DNA of 64,000 nt from assembly GCA_036873135.1 (NCBI GenBank), contig JAPTYO010000015.1:7239387-7303386 (forward strand), read 5' to 3'. A program made the translations under genes and the position numbers. Positions 43,713-56,701 of the stretch are shown in pieces (position 1 is the stretch's first letter; each line of letters starts with the position of its first letter). The notes under the pieces are model-generated. The model made no database searches and was not told the origin of the DNA. It was given only the letters and a program-made list of their open reading frames with translations. The stretch comes from Clarkia xantiana subsp. parviflora. Its lineage: Eukaryota; Streptophyta; Magnoliopsida; Myrtales; Onagraceae.

Positions 43713-45350
43713 ATGACGAGTGATCACAACGCTCTCAATAAGGCCAATCCGTCAAAAACCAGGAAGCGCTTTAGACGTCATAAAAAGTCCATAATGTCTC
43801 CCGTGCCAGCAAGCAGTGTGCCATCCGCACAGCACGGCCCAAAATTTCCAGGCATCCACGTGATACCTGGAGGCTTTGGAGCAGGAGGCGAAACATCATA
43901 CGAAAGAGAAATATACGCTTCCCTGATGATCCATGAGCCCAGAGGCAGTCAGCAAGGAGACGTTGTCCTAGAAGACGCCATTGGCTTTTCTTCAGAAGAC
44001 AAGACGCATATAACATTTCCGCATAATGACACCTTAGTCATAACCATGACAATCGACGGCATGGACATCAAGCGTATCTTGGTCGACGGAGGAAGTTCGC
44101 CCAACATCATCACAAAAGACGTCATCCTAGCTCTGGGGAGAAAGAAGGATGTCGACAGAATGAATTCACCCTTAGTGGGATTCATGAAAGATGCAAGTTA
44201 CCCATTGGGATCCATAACACTGCCAGTTATACTGGGAGAAGGAAACTCACGTCTCCAAATAGTAGTACCATTCGTGGTAGTACAAAAGCTTGACGCATAC
44301 AATGGTATCTTAGGATACGCAACCATGAATGCATGGGGAATGGTGCCATCCACGGCACACCAGAAGATCAAATTCCCAACTGCAACCGGAATCGGTGAAG
44401 TCAAAGGAGACCAACTGTTATCAAAGGATTGTTACAATGTGGCAATCCAAAATAACGTCAAGCCCGACAAGGATGACATGCCCATCATTGATGATGATCC
44501 AAGAGAAGGCCGTGCCCGAGCAGCCCCAGTAGAAGAGTTAAAACAAATAAAGATCGAAGAGCCAGACAGAATGGTCCAAATCGGAGCATCCCTGTCAGAA
44601 GATGAAGTGATAGAAATCACAGCACTCCTCAAAGAATACAAAGAGCTATTCGCATGGTCACCAAGCGACATGCCCGGAATAAGCGCAGACGGCATTTCCC
44701 ATAAGCTCAACATCAAGCCAGGAACTCGAGCAATAGCCCAGAAACTTCGACCCCTCGGGGGCAACAAGAAGCTAGCAATCAGAGAAGAAGTGGGAAAACT
44801 GCTTGACGCAGGATTCATTGAAGAATCAAGATACCAAACATGGGTGGAAAACCCAATGTTGGTACCTAAATCAAGTGGCAAGTTAAGAATGTGCATCGAT
44901 TACAGAGATCTCAACAACGCATGCCCCAAGGATTCATATCCTCTCCCAAGAATCGACCAACTAGTTGATGCCACTGCCGGCCATGAATTAATGTCCGTAA
45001 TGGATGCATACTCAGGATACAACCAGATCCCGATGTTCAAAGATGATGCACCGCATACTGCATTCTATGCAGATAGCGAAATATACAACTACACGGTGAT
45101 GCCATTCGGCCTGATCAATGTAGGGGCAACATACCAGCGAATGGTCAATACCATCTTTGGCGATCTAATCGGAACGAAAATGGAGGCATACGTAGATGAC
45201 ATGGTCATGAAGTCAACCAAAAGGCGCAACCATGTTGACGACCTGCGAGCAATCTTCAAAAGAATGCGTGAATATCAAGTCCGCCTAAATCCAACAAAAT
45301 GCGCTTTCGGCGTACAATCAGGAAAAATCCTGGGATTCATGGTGAGCTAG
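43713..45350 (+). pseudogene. pol: Gag start, protease and reverse transcriptase of C
   Basis: Start ATG 43713 (MTSDHNALNKANPSKTRKRF), 22 bases after the primer region. About 70 residues of gag start are joined to protease: IKRILVDGGSSPNIITKDV at residues 120-140 holds the D-G-G active site of Ty3-type proteases. Reverse transcriptase follows from about residue 320: VENPMLVPKSSGKLRMCIDY, LMSVMDAYSGYNQIPM and the catalytic EAYVDDMVMKS near residue 490. It stops at TAG 45348-45350, where the related reading would have CAG (Gln) before RGIEANPEKV. The capsid and zinc-knuckle parts of gag are deleted when compared with D. The enzyme copies the element RNA into DNA. Confidence 0.93.
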
Positions 45351-46287
45351 AGGGGGATAGAAGCTAACCCAGAGAAGGTGAGGGCGATTGAAGAAATGGT
45401 GTCCCCAAGGAAACATAAGGAAGTCCAACAACTAAATGGCCGCCTAGCAGCCTTAAACAGATTCCTTGCCAGGATAGGCGACAAGGCACTCCCTTTCTTT
45501 GAAGTCTTGCGTGCAAACAAGAAGTTTGAATGGACACCAGTGTGCGAAGAGGCCTTTCAGCAATTAAAACAACACTTGCGCACATTGCCAGCATTGGCAA
45601 AACCGATACAAGGCGAGCCCCTCTTCCTGTACATATCGGTGAGCAACACGGCAGTCAGCTCAGTCCTTATCAAACAAAAAGGGACTACCCAACTCCCAGT
45701 ATACTACGTAAGCAAGATACTCGCAAAGTACGAGATAAACTACATGCCAATCGAAAAATACCTGTACGCGCTTATAATAGCAGCAAGGAAACTGAGGCCA
45801 TACTTCCACACACACGAAGTAACAGTCTTACCAGACCAACCCCTGAAGCACATCCTGTCAAAGCCAAACATGTCAGGAAAGCTAACAAAGTGGTCAGTGG
45901 AGTTAAGTGAATTCCGCATTCACTTTGCTCCTCGAACGGCGATCAAGCGGCAAGCATTGGCGGACTTCATTGCAGAATTCATCGGGATAACACCCGACAC
46001 AGATGCCCAAGTTGGACCTCAACAAATTGAAGAACATACCGAAGTATGGCAAATGTACACCGACGGATCTTCAAACGTAGGAGGATCAGGTGTCGGATTC
46101 CTCCTAATACCACCCGATGGTTCTAATCCGTTGAAGTATGCTCTAAACTTAACATTTAGAGCAACAAACAACGAGGCGGAGTACGAAGCATTGATAACTG
46201 GCTTAAGAATTGCAAAAGGTGTTGGAGTTAAACACCTAAGAGTGAAGTGTGATTCGCAGTTAGTCGTCAATCAAGTTAAAGCGAGTA
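45351..46287 (+). pseudogene. pol: Reverse transcriptase end and two RNase H domains of C
   Basis: Continues the same reading frame after the stop: RGIEANPEKVRAIEEMVSPR, NGRLAALNRFLARIGDKALP and FFEVLRANKKFEW close the reverse transcriptase. The first RNase H has LFLYISVSNTAVSSVL and YEINYMPIEKYLYALIIAAR. A second RNase H-like domain, WQMYTDGSSNVGGSGVGFLL, TNNEAEYEALITGLRIA and KVKCDSQLVVNQVK-type text, begins near 46045. Two RNase H domains in a row are a recognised mark of plant Tat-lineage elements. A small indel near 46280 shifts the frame, and the protein should go on in the next reading frame from about 46290. Confidence 0.92.
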
Positions 46288-46289
46288 CG

Positions 46290-47746
46290 CGGCAAAGTCA
46301 GAAAATATGCAAAAATACCTGGGGCAAGCAAAAGACCTCATCTCAAGCTTCGATACCTTCGACATCATCGCGGTGCCTAGAGAAGAAAATCAAGAAGCTG
46401 ATGCCTTGAGCAAATTCGAACAAGGTAATGAACAAGGCAAAGAAACGCATTTCGTGGAAAACAGAATCTTGTCAGTAATTGACAAATTCGAAGTCTTGTG
46501 CATCAATCCAGATCCAGATTGGAGGACCCCAATATTGGCATATCTCAAAGACCACAAGCTCCCCGAAGACAAAGTTCAAGCCCAAAAAATCCAGAGACAA
46601 GCCGTCAATTACGCGTTGATAGATGACGAGCTTTACAAAAGAGGATTTTCAACCCCATACCTAAAGTACATCACCTTCCGGGAAGGCCAGAAAGTGTTAG
46701 AGGATTTGCATAAAGGCCAAGCAGCCTGCCATGAAGGTGCGAGATCTCTAATACGCAAGACATTGAGCTTGGGATACTACTGGCCAACCATGAAGAACCA
46801 AGCTACACACTTGGTCAAAGAATGCGAATCTTGCCAACTTTGTTCGAGAAGTATCACGGCACCAGCAGCAGAGCTAAGCCCAATTGCAAGTTCCTGGCCA
46901 TTCGCACAGTGGGGGATCGATTTGGTGGGCCCACTTCCAAAATCAAAAGGCCAAACCAAGTACATTGTCGTGGCAACCGACTACTTTTCAAAGTGGATCG
47001 AGGCAAAGGCATTGGCACGAACAACCGATGCACAAATAATGGACCGAAATCACATCATCGCACGATATGGAGTTCCGAAAGTGCTAATCAGCGACAACGG
47101 ACCACAGTTCAAGAGCTCAAGGCTTCAAACATTTTGCGAAAGACTCAACATTAACCACTGTTTTGCATCAGTCCGCAATGCTCAAACCAACAGACAAGTC
47201 AAAGCCGCCAACAAGATCGTCCTAGACGGTCTCAAGAAAAGAGTACATGCATTAAAAGGAGGATGGGCAGAAGAGCTCAACAGTGTGCTGTGGGCACTAC
47301 GAACAACTCCAAAGGAGTCAACCGGAGAAACGCCATTCAGTCTGGTGTATGGAACGGAAGCAGTCGCTCCCATCGAAATTGCTGTCTCATCCTACCGCAC
47401 AACCCATTTCAACGCCCAAGCCAACGAAGTAGACATGCGTCTAGACTTAGACTTGGCTGAAGAAAAAAGGCGTAACTCCGAACATAATCAGGCACCCATG
47501 CGTTTGATAACTGCAAGATATTACAACAGGAAGGTGAAAGAAAGACAATTCCATGTCGGAGAAATGGTGTGGAGAAGGAATGAGTTCTCACATCTCGATC
47601 AAATCAACAAGATGTCTCCAAAATGGGAAGGCCCTTACAAGGTCATATCCATCCCGTATATCAACACATATCGCCTTGAAGATGCAAATGGCAATGCCTC
47701 TACAAACACGTTTAGTGGAGGACACTTGAAGAAATTCCACGGATGA
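46290..47746 (+). pseudogene. pol: RNase H end and integrase of C
   Basis: Open from about 46290 to 47746. First the end of the second RNase H (NMQKYLGQAKDLISSFDTFD, NQEADALSKFEQ). Integrase then inserts the DNA copy: zinc-binding part H...CESCQLC (46725-46840), core WGIDLVGPLPKSKGQTKYIV (first Asp), ISDNGPQFKSS (second Asp) and RQVKAANK. In B and in the family the last motif reads NGQVE, so the third catalytic residue is Lys here. Two residues are also missing in QIMD-RNHIIARYG. The end carries KWEGPYKVISI (GPY/F motif) and LKKFHG. Confidence 0.93.
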
Positions 47747-48481
47747 AAGGATAATCTTCTATCACAAAAGGAGTTGTTGTATCAAGCCCTTTTGCTCTTA
47801 TTTCCATAACGCATCTACTTGTTGAAAAGTCCACTCTCTCATATAAAGTGGCATCTTTGTAATAATCTCATGAACCTAATGAAGTTTTTCTATCTTCGTA
47901 GGAACATCACTACTCTATGTACGTTACTTGGAAGCAAAACAAAGTAACTACAACAACTATTATCTACACCAACAAGGAGTTTATTTCTCCATTCATAAAT
48001 TGGCATCTATCTCAAGAAGGTGCCAACAACACAAAGCCATTGCGCTATGAACACAGTCAACTTATATGACGCAATGACAACCAGCAGATTATCAATCAAA
48101 ATGACGATTATTCAAAAGGCGTCATCTACAAGCAATTCCTTGGAATAACATCAAGGTCTACTATCAAAATGACGACTATTCAAGAGGCGTCATCTACAAG
48201 CAATTCCTTGGAATAACACTATCAAAATGACGATTATGTTAAAGGCGTCAACTATAAGCAATATCTTGGATTAACACCAAGACCTACTACCAAAAGTAGC
48301 ATGTTGAGGTATCCTCTTTGTAAAGACAAACCCCATGTTTACTTCTAAAAAATGACATGCCGTGACATCTCTTGTTAGAGGCAAATCCTCATGTTCATAG
48401 CCATTCCCTGGATTCAGAACAGGATGGGCAAATACAATACGGGACTGATCACCCCATAAGTGGCGGAAGTTATCTTGTTAG
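47747..48481 (+). other. Post-pol non-coding region of C
   Basis: No gene. It matches B 24169-24765 with an extra duplicated stretch, AAAATGACGACTATTCAA...CAATTCCTTGGAATAACA (48095-48215, two copies). Confidence 0.65.
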
Positions 48482-48835
48482 ACAACGACCCCACGCTACA
48501 ACAAGTGTGAATTCCTGTTTAGGGTTCACTCTTCATGGCGAATGTCCTCTTGTCAATGACAATCCCATACTACGAATTCCTGTTTAGGGTTCACTCTTCA
48601 TGGCGAATGTCCTCTTGTTAAATGACAATCCCATATTACGAATTCCTGTTTAGGGTTCACTCTTCATGGCATATGTCCTCTTGTTAGATGACAATCCCAT
48701 ACTACGAATTCCTGTTTAGGGTTCACTCTTCATGGCGAATGTCCTCTTGTTATATGACAATCCCATATTACGAATTCCTGTTTAGGGTTCACTCTATACG
48801 GCAAAAGTCCTCTTGTTAGATGACAATTCCGTACT
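48482..48835. repeat. 66-bp tandem array of C, about five copies
   Basis: Units begin GTCCTCTTGTTAGATGACAA and include TTCCTGTTTAGGGTTCACTC; same length and layout as in B, with changes shared by all C units. The arrays were therefore homogenised separately. Confidence 0.93.
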
Positions 48836-49616
48836 ACAGATTTTCAAACTGTGTTGCATGGTTCCTGGACGCAGAAAACATGCATCACAATTCATATTTT
48901 CAAAAAGTGTTACATGGTCCCTGGACGCAGGAATCATGTATCACAAATATTTTACCAAATATTTTGTCAAATATTTTATCAAATATTTTATGTATCAAAC
49001 ACCTTTCCAAATATTTTATCAACAAGCTTTTTAGGGTTCAAAAAATACTTCTTCAAAAACCAAAATGTTTTTACGTATGCTTCCCAAACGCGGGTTGATA
49101 CACGCTGGTAGGTGCGCACCCTGTTTAAAACTCATAAAATTTACAAGTCGAGTCTTGTACAACGTCGCCTTAGATCGGAACTAAGAGACGGTATAAACTA
49201 GTATCTTGCTCAAGCCAAGATAAAACCTTTCAAACATACTACTTGTTAAGTCGCTATACGCGAATCACATGACAAGGTTATAACATATATAGCGACAAGC
49301 TATCCAGGAAAGACGGGCAATATGCACAACGCATCATGCAAGCTATCTTGAATCAAAAGTGGCTATCGGTCACGATTGCGGGGACTACGTCTACGTTACT
49401 AGTCATCCACGTTCAATAAACACAGTAAGTGATAACGGTATGAAATATTACTAACAAGTTATCATGCAAACTGCTATGTATAAAGCAGGTTCAAACGACG
49501 TAGTTCAAAGCGAACAAGTCACAAACAACAACCAAGGAACAACTCCAACAAAGTTCCAAACACAAACAGAAGCAAAGTGGAAACGAGCCCAACATGCTCA
49601 AAATAAAACGAGCAGT
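48836..49616 (+). other. Region between array and antisense gene in C
   Basis: No gene. Homologous to B 25641-26524, including GGTGCGCACCCTGTTT (49113) and AAATATTTT-rich DNA. Confidence 0.6.
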
Positions 49617-51063
49617 TCAAATAGCGGCACCACCTCCAGAAGGCCCGGGGGCAACCTCCATAAACTCAGGAGAAGTAACAATGACGTTTACATCTCCGCT
49701 ATCATCAACCAACATCTCGTAGTTGGGAAGGCCACACTCCAAAAGGCTCAACGCCTCAATGTGAGAAAGGGCGTAACTCGCATATGACCCTAACTCGCCA
49801 AAAGGGAACCCAGGGTCAAGATCCTTCACACGGGTGAAGTAATCTTCGGAACGCTCGCTCATCAAGTGGTTCACTTTCTCCTCAACAGCAGCTTCAAAAT
49901 TTGAAGTTCCCAAGTACTTGGTAAAACCCACTTGTAAGCCCTTCTCCCGACTCTCCTTACCGAGAGCAAGTAATTCCGCTCCTTGAGAATGAAGATCGTC
50001 TGTAACCTTCTTCTCAAGAGCGATCATCTCAGACTCAAGCTTTGATAAGCGAGTATGGTGCGCCTCATAACGGCCCTCAGAAGCAGTGACCTTCGAACTC
50101 ATCACGCGAGCCTCCTCCTTGGTTCGTGACAAATCTTGACATAGAGCGTCACACTTATCCATAGCTGCCTGCTTCGCGCTAACCAGCTCCATAACAAAAG
50201 ACGACATGTTTACCATGTCGGCAACAACCTGTACACATTAATGCGATAAGACAAACATAAATCGCAAAAACAACAAACTTGGCAAAAGAATCAAGTTACT
50301 TACAGGAGCAAACCGGGATAAGGCACTCTGCGCATAAGCCTCAGCCTCCTCATCAGTCGATGGACAAGAATGCCTATCACCTGGTGGAACACATCTACGC
50401 AATACGCGAACTCCAACCTCTGGAGTGCGAAGTGAAGACTCCTTAGGAAAATAAACTCCACCATTACCAAAAGGTGCCCAAGTGTCCCAGTAATGTCCAA
50501 TCCAACGGGGCAGACCAGATGGTCACGCCTAAGAGGAGGACTTGCTACAACAAAGAAGGAAAGCGGTTAACAACAAATAACAAAACTACGGAATACATTC
50601 ATCAAAAGTATACCTACAGAGCCCGCGGACTTCCACAAGTCGGTTTCCCGACTGATGGGCAGATGGCGCTACATTGCGACTCGCGACTTCCTTGCCTTTA
50701 CGAGTGGAAGTAGCCGCATTTGGCTTCAAGCGCTTGGGATCAGTCGGGCCACGCACAACTGTGTCAGTCCGCTTGGAAGAAACGCAAGAATCAGACACTG
50801 GGGGATTATCCCCGGTCACATGAGTAGAAGACCCTTTGCCAGGATCACGCCCCGAATTGGCAGGAGTGATGGGAGCAGGGGCCACCAAAGCCTGATCGGC
50901 GCGAGAAGCAATACGCGAAGCTGCTGCATGGAGAGACGAACTCTTTCCGGCAAACCAACCTGCAATATGAATTCACGAAAGACATATAGCCGTTTAAAAG
51001 GCTATCCATTATGAGTGTCAAGATGCTCAAAAATTTCAAAGTAAGAATGAAGGACTTACTCAT
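49617..51063 (-). pseudogene. Spliced antisense gene (aORF) of element C, one frameshift
   Basis: Same structure as in B. Start ATG 51063-51061, with donor ATGA|GTAAGT (51059); exon 2 50959-50618 (342 bases, as in B); exon 3 50544-50304; exon 4 50228-49617. Acceptors are ATATTGCAG, TTGTTGTAG and a CTGTACAC-type ACAG; the second donor is GTAGGT. Exon 3 is 241 bases, one less than in B, because of a base lost near 50490 (GTGTCCCAG against GTGTCCCCGG). That shifts the frame before exon 4. Exon 4 encodes VVADMVNMSSFVMELVSAKQ, a predicted coiled coil (KLESEMIALEKKV) and FPFGELGSYASYALSHIEAL. Function unknown; homologues are in A and B. Confidence 0.7.
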
Positions 51064-51139
51064 AGCGACAGTTTGATCCAAAAGAAAGGAATTCCGCAAG
51101 TGGTTACTACGACTTCACAATCTGCAAGAACCAAGCAGA

Positions 51140-51375
51140 ACTCAACGCGCGTAGCAAAAGTCAACACGCATAGCGAAGTCAACGCGCGTAGCAAAATTCA
51201 ACGCGCATAGTCAAGACAACGCGCGTAGCAAAAGTCAACGCGCATAGCCAAGTCAACGCGCGTAGCAAAAGTCAACGTGCGTAGCAAAAGTCAACGCGCG
51301 TAGCAAAATTCAACGCGCATAGCCAAGTCAACACGCATAGCCAAAGTTAACGCGCATAGCAAAGTTGGTACGCGC
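51140..51375. repeat. 18-19-bp tandem repeat, CAACGCGCGTAGCAAAAGT
   Basis: About 12 units, alternating CGCGCGTAGC and CGCGCATAGC, starting about 80 bp upstream of the C antisense start codon. Counterpart of the B array at 28505-28640. Confidence 0.9.
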
Positions 51376-52780
51376 AGTAAAAGGGACTAACGTCTTAAGA
51401 GGCTATCATGCAAACGGTGGGACTAACGCGACGAACCGCGAGGATCTAACGCGGCAACACTTAGGAAAAATATTTTTCTAAGGCGTCAAAACAACAAACG
51501 GCTACTCCTAAAGTCGCTTGGCAATTCCCGTCAACTAACAAACCCGTCAAAGGAAAAAACTACGCATACCGACCAAAAAGCCTCTAGCAAAGACACGGGG
51601 GCAATATGTCCAATCGGGGAATTCTACCTCAACTATCCACGGAAGTGAAAAACCGTCTAAGGCATGGACCGACAATGATAGCAACGACAACCAACCAGCA
51701 ATTATTCAACGTACGAACACTAATGAAAATTTTTGTACGACAACAACGGCAAAAAGTTCAAACGGACAACAATACTGCAACACCCAAAATCAAGTCGAAG
51801 CTATCCTGTAAAATTGAGTTTTCAGACTACCTCAAAATGTGACGAAAAGTATCACAATGGACTCCCCTCGTCGAGACGATTTCAGAAAGGTAAGGACCGC
51901 AGCGAACGGAGCACGGGAAGGCGGCGCGTGGGTTACACGCGCCGGCAGGGCAAAGCTCACGCGGCGGCGCGTGAGGGCGCGTCCGGCGTCGTCTGGTGAT
52001 TCCGAAGGCGGCGATGGAATCCTCGTGGCAATCTGAGTCGATTGGTGGTGTCAATTTCTGAAAACAAGTCAAGAATCAAACACGAAACTTTCGGGATGCA
52101 CCTAAGCTTTACGGCGGTGAAGAAACTATGAACACACTAATGATTTCTGAAAATGGTGAAGTAATTACCTGCAAAGAAGAAGGAATAATGAATTCCCAAA
52201 GAGCTGGAAGAATGATTGGGGATTTGTGTAATTACATATCCCAAAAGATTCCTTGGTGATAAGGATTAAAGGAGTCATTCATCTACACACACGCCTAAAT
52301 ACTTACGGTATACTCCACCCTCTTCTAAGTGTTTATTCCTACATACATGATTATTTTGATATTGCGCGTATCAAACCCGTCATTCTACACGTATGTTTTC
52401 ATATCGCATGATTCATGATTTGATAATCACTAAGTCGTTTTAGAAGTATAGGGATTATGTTTCTTACGGCGCGTGATTACGTTCTTGCCATGACCGTTAC
52501 TTGTGCATGCACGTTGATAAAAGCATGTCCGCATGACGTATTACCAATTGCTTATATCCCTAACGGTAACCATATTTGCACGCTACATATGCGCATTCTC
52601 TATTGCACTAACCGTGATGACAGAAAATAAAGTCATTCGGTCGGAAAATCAAAGGACGGACGAAATCAAGACTTCTACGTCCAACCAACGACCAAAACCG
52701 AAAGGTTAGCGTCAAGCTCAAATTGGACGCGTATCCTAACTTAAAAATGGAGTATTGAAAGGTTTTAAACCGTTACTTGA
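51376..52780 (+). other. 3' non-coding region of C
   Basis: No plus-strand gene. The GC-rich block 51839-52036 is shared with B (29138-29336), and both contain CGTCGAGACGATT and GGTAAGGACCGCAGCGA. The rest is AT-rich and homologous to B. Confidence 0.55.
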
Positions 52781-52792
52781 CTCGGGGGCAAG
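52781..52792 (+). other. Polypurine tract of C
   Basis: CTCGGGGGCAAG directly before the 3' LTR. Confidence 0.82.
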
Positions 52793-53499
52793 TGATGGAT
52801 ATGTGTCCAATTCGGGTTCGTATTTATATTTCGGGCCTCGTAAACACGTCAAATTACATCTCGACTTGAAAAACGTCTCCCAAAGGGTCAAAACGGTCCG
52901 GAAGGGCCTTTACGCGCGTCCGGATTGCATTATGGGTATTGTGCGATTACCGTTTTCGCGATTACCGTTACGTGTAGAGAAGTCGAGTTCGCGCATTGCC
53001 AATATTGATGACGGTTACCGCTTGCTTTTGAACCGTCATCAAACCGCTTTAAAACCGGGTCCGGTCCCAAGGAAGCCTATAAATAGGAGGCCTTGGCCAC
53101 CCATTTTCACACATCCTCTCATTTGCCCAACTTTGGTATTTTGAGCTCTGACTTCTCTCTAGAAATATTTTCTCTCTCTAGAATTACCCTTTTAGCCCTA
53201 TAGTGACTTAAGCATCGGAGAGGGCTCCGCTAGCACCCTCCCCCCTCTCCGTGCTAGCATCGGCCCTTTGTGCAGGAATTGACGCCCCAGACGTCCAGAC
53301 TTGTGCACAGACCACCGCCTTTTGAGACTCAGACGCCTCCTGAGACACAACCGTCTTTTGGGACATAGGACTTTCCGAGACTCAACCGAACACTCGTCAG
53401 TGGCACAAACCTCTTTCAGACGAAGGGTTACAGCCCGAAAACCCGCTCAACCATTCAGACAGACGCGTCCCCACGACCAAGTTCATCCCGGACGCAACA
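52793..53499 (+). repeat. 3' LTR of element C (type 2)
   Basis: 707 bp, same ends as the 5' LTR. It lacks the palindromic U3 block (join at about 52921), otherwise nearly identical. Followed by the GCCCA duplication. Confidence 0.95.
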
Positions 53500-54815
53500 G
53501 CCCACAAGTAATAATTAGGACCGAAACCAATGGGTTATGGACCAATCCAATTTTAGCACATCTGGGTCGGTTCAACCAACCCGGAATTCCATGTATATCG
53601 AATCGAGACCGAATCGGGTCAAACCGGACCGATTCAGGTTGTATTGATTAAACCGGAGCGGGTCAAAAACCGAGTTTTCTCAATTGGTCCGACCCATTTG
53701 GGTCGGGTTGGACCGGGGCAACTAATATGGGTCGAACCAACCCGGTTTGAGTGACGAACCAAACCAAATTCCTATTTTAAACCAAACCAGTCTAACCGAA
53801 CCCTAGAACCGAACCGATCCAAACCGGTATGAACCGAACCGAAATTAATCTGAGCTGAATTGGTTAATTAAAATAGGATAGTCAAATTTTTAAATCCAAA
53901 TATTATCGAACTTTAAATTACTTACACAGTGCTCACATGTTTTAATTATTCGCGTTTTAATTAAACGTGATGCCCAGTTTCGTTTATGGGGATGAATCCA
54001 AAAAATGCATGATTTTGGGACTTAATTATTAAGTGGGCTGAATTGCAATTGTTATTTATTTGATATTATTGCATGATTAGAACTTTCGTCTTGACTATGT
54101 CAAGCTAGCCGGATTATGCATGTTGTGGGCTGAGCCCTGGTTTTCAATTAATGAGTTGCGCACTAGGATAGACATGCTGTGATGGTTGCAATTGCCTAGG
54201 ATTCACGTCTAGAAGTACGCATGATAATTGTTTTATAGCATGAAGTTCAATTCAGCCCCAAATGTTTTTAAAATCGGAAATCAGTCGCCAAGTATGCATG
54301 TTTGTATGGTTTGATCACGCATGATGCGTATGCATGAATGTTCCGGATGTATTATCATGTGATATTTTACTTAGGAAGTAGAATTATATATGCTAAGAAT
54401 GAGTTCATCGGAACATTAGACGCATGACGCGTATGCATGAGGTGTGTTTGGTTTCTTGGATGTGATATGTCATGATAATTTACTTGGTAGTAGAATTATA
54501 TGTGCAAACCGTAGTTCCTAGAAAAATTTTTAAAAGGGCCTTGGGAAAGCCAAAATTGGGTGTTTTAAAATCTCCCGTTCCGGTTAGAGCGATTAAACCG
54601 TTTTAAAAGACTGGTCTATTAGAAGGAAGATAGCGGTAATGTGAACTCTTTCACGACCCCCCTTCCTTCAGGCTTTACTGTTGGTCGGTTAGGTTAGATG
54701 TATGAGGAATCATTATTTGATATCTTCTATCTGATAGATATCTCTTGAATGTGATTTATTTTTCAAAATATCATTGTCTTCCCTCTTATGCAAAATTGTC
54801 AATATATTAGTCCGA
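53500..54815 (+). other. Leader of J, second part
   Basis: Resumes at the GCCCA duplication. It contains a tract rich in ACCGAACCGA and GGTCGGG words (53530-53860) like the leaders of G and L, and the CTCTTTCACGACCCCCCTTCC block before gag that G and I also have. No gene. Confidence 0.8.
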
Positions 54816-55690
54816 ATGGCTGCGATTAGCAATGTCATCTCCAAACTGAATAAGGGGGTGAGGTTGAATGGTAAGAACTATAAGATCTGGAATAATCGTG
54901 CGAAGATGGTTATTACCGAACTAAAGGGTTTGGACCATTTAACGACTAAGCATGTTAGACCAGAGGGAGACCTCTCTGATGCACAGAAAGCGTTCTATGA
55001 CGAATGGAACGCTAAAGACCTGGAGATTTGTTATGCCTTGATGTCTATATTGGAGGACGACATACTCTACGAGTATGATCATACTGAGTCCGTTAAGACC
55101 CGTGGGATGGTCTTAAAGCGGGGTTTGGTATTTATACCACTGCCTAGAAGCGGTCGTTAAACATCGCTTTTGACTCGTATAAAATGAATCCTAAGCATAC
55201 AATGCAAGAGCACATTAGACAAATATCTAACATGCTAAGTGAACTCAAAGAGGCAGGAGAAATCCTGTTTGAGGAACATAAGGTCCAATCTGTCATCCGC
55301 TCTCTACCAGACTCTTGGGCCAGCATGAAAATGCACCTTACCCATGCAACCCATCTCGATACCCTCGAGAAGGTGCGAGCTCATCTCGAGCTGTAGGAGG
55401 ATCGACTCAAGGCTGAAAAGCCTAGAGCTGAAATGCATATTGCATCGTCCTCTCCAGTTATGAAAAAGGGTAAACGCAAGAGAAAGGGTAGAGACCTTTA
55501 GAAGAAGGCTAACAAACAAGCTAGTCCAAACCAACAGAAAAAGTTCAAACCTAAGCAAAGTGGTGGTAAGAACAGGCAGAGAAAGCGCCCACGTCGAGAG
55601 GAATCTCGTACGTGCTTCAGGTGCGGCGTAAAGGGCCACCTGGCTGCTGCATGTACTAATCCTCCTAAGGTACGTTCAGAGATGGAATGA
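54816..55690 (+). pseudogene. gag: gag of copia element J, zinc-knuckle type
   Basis: ATG at 54816 (MAAISNVISKLNKGVRLNGK). Typical copia gag text follows: NYKIWNNRAKMVITELKG, AFYDEWNAKDLEICYALMSI, then, after a frameshift near 55095, MNPKHTMQEHIRQISNMLSE and VQSVIRSLPDSWASMKMHLT. Stops occur at 55394 and 55498. A basic part leads to the zinc knuckle CFRCGVKGHLAAAC (CX2CX4HX4C, 55613-55654), which binds element RNA. The frame ends at 55690. This gag is quite unlike the gag of G and I, although leader and LTR are related. Confidence 0.9.
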
Positions 55691-56700
55691 CAAAAGTCAT
55701 ATACTCTCATCGAACTTCCATATTCTCGAAAGTGATTCAAACTTCTTTTTGAATTACAGGCTCGAGAAGAGGAATGAACATAAAGAAGGAGATCATTACC
55801 CCAAAATAATAAGGACTAGACATCTTTTTAGTCCCTAATTGCTTAGAATTTTTCTATTTAGTAATAAATAATCTTGTACTAAAGTGTTTATTCGTGAAAA
55901 AAAGAACCTTTATTTCGGCATTTGTATTCAATGCTTGAAATGAGTATGGAATTATTTATTTAATTCTCCTCGAGCCGGTTGATCTTATGGTAATGTTCCA
56001 TTACATTGCTAATCTGAGTGCGATATTTCAAAATCATCTTTATTTGTTAGTACTCCATTATTTTTAATGATAAACATGTATTAAACCAATTAAGCTGAAT
56101 TTTGGAAATCGAAACGATTTCACCTCGGGTTGCACAAGGTGAATTACGCGCGTGGCGCGTGTACTACTCGAAAGACGGAGTACAATGATTCGAAACAAAA
56201 AATTCAGCATTAAAGTGTGTTCTTGATTTAATGCTGAAAATTAAATTTTCATTTGCACGAATACCCATCCAAAGGTCATTACTCATATAAAATTCTCATA
56301 GAGAATTTTAACGAGCATTAAGGGAAAACCTAAATGCACGATCCAGGTGGTCAAAACCTTGGAATATGAGTGAGCAATGAAAAGTAACGTCCGTTAAACG
56401 AAGTCTCCCACAATCAGCCTTTAACGATAAAGGATTGGCTAAAGCATTAAAACGAACTACACACTTTATTAACAAGGTCAATAACGTGATATAGCAAATT
56501 TTAGACCTATAACATCCCTTTCGCAAGGTGAGTTATTTGGTTATTTGAAAATAATGTGGTGAACCTAATTAATGAATCGGTTACACGACACCATATAAGC
56601 TAATGGTAACGAGTGGAGTCTTACCAAAATAGTAACATTATTGTTGCTAAGACACACACAGTACCACATGAGCTACTGAATAGTATCTCTAAAGCATACA
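55691..56700 (+). other. Non-coding spacer of J in place of protease and integrase
   Basis: About 1 kb with no protease or integrase motif in any frame. F has the homologous segment (7936-8773), so the spacer is a family trait and not a decay product of one copy. It contains CGCGCGTGGCGCGTGTAC (56149). Confidence 0.7.
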
Positions 56701-56701
56701 T

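Larger units (their letters stand above)
42842..53499 (+). mobile_element. Element C: Tat-like Ty3/gypsy, most complete copy
   Basis: 10.66 kb with type 2 LTRs (42842-43663 and 52793-53499) and a perfect GCCCA duplication (42837-42841 and 53500-53504). Internal order: primer site, short gag start fused to protease (the body of gag is deleted), reverse transcriptase, two RNase H domains, integrase, 66-bp array, antisense gene, 18-bp array, polypurine tract. Pol has one stop and one frameshift plus a lost catalytic residue, so the copy is not autonomous now. Confidence 0.95.
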
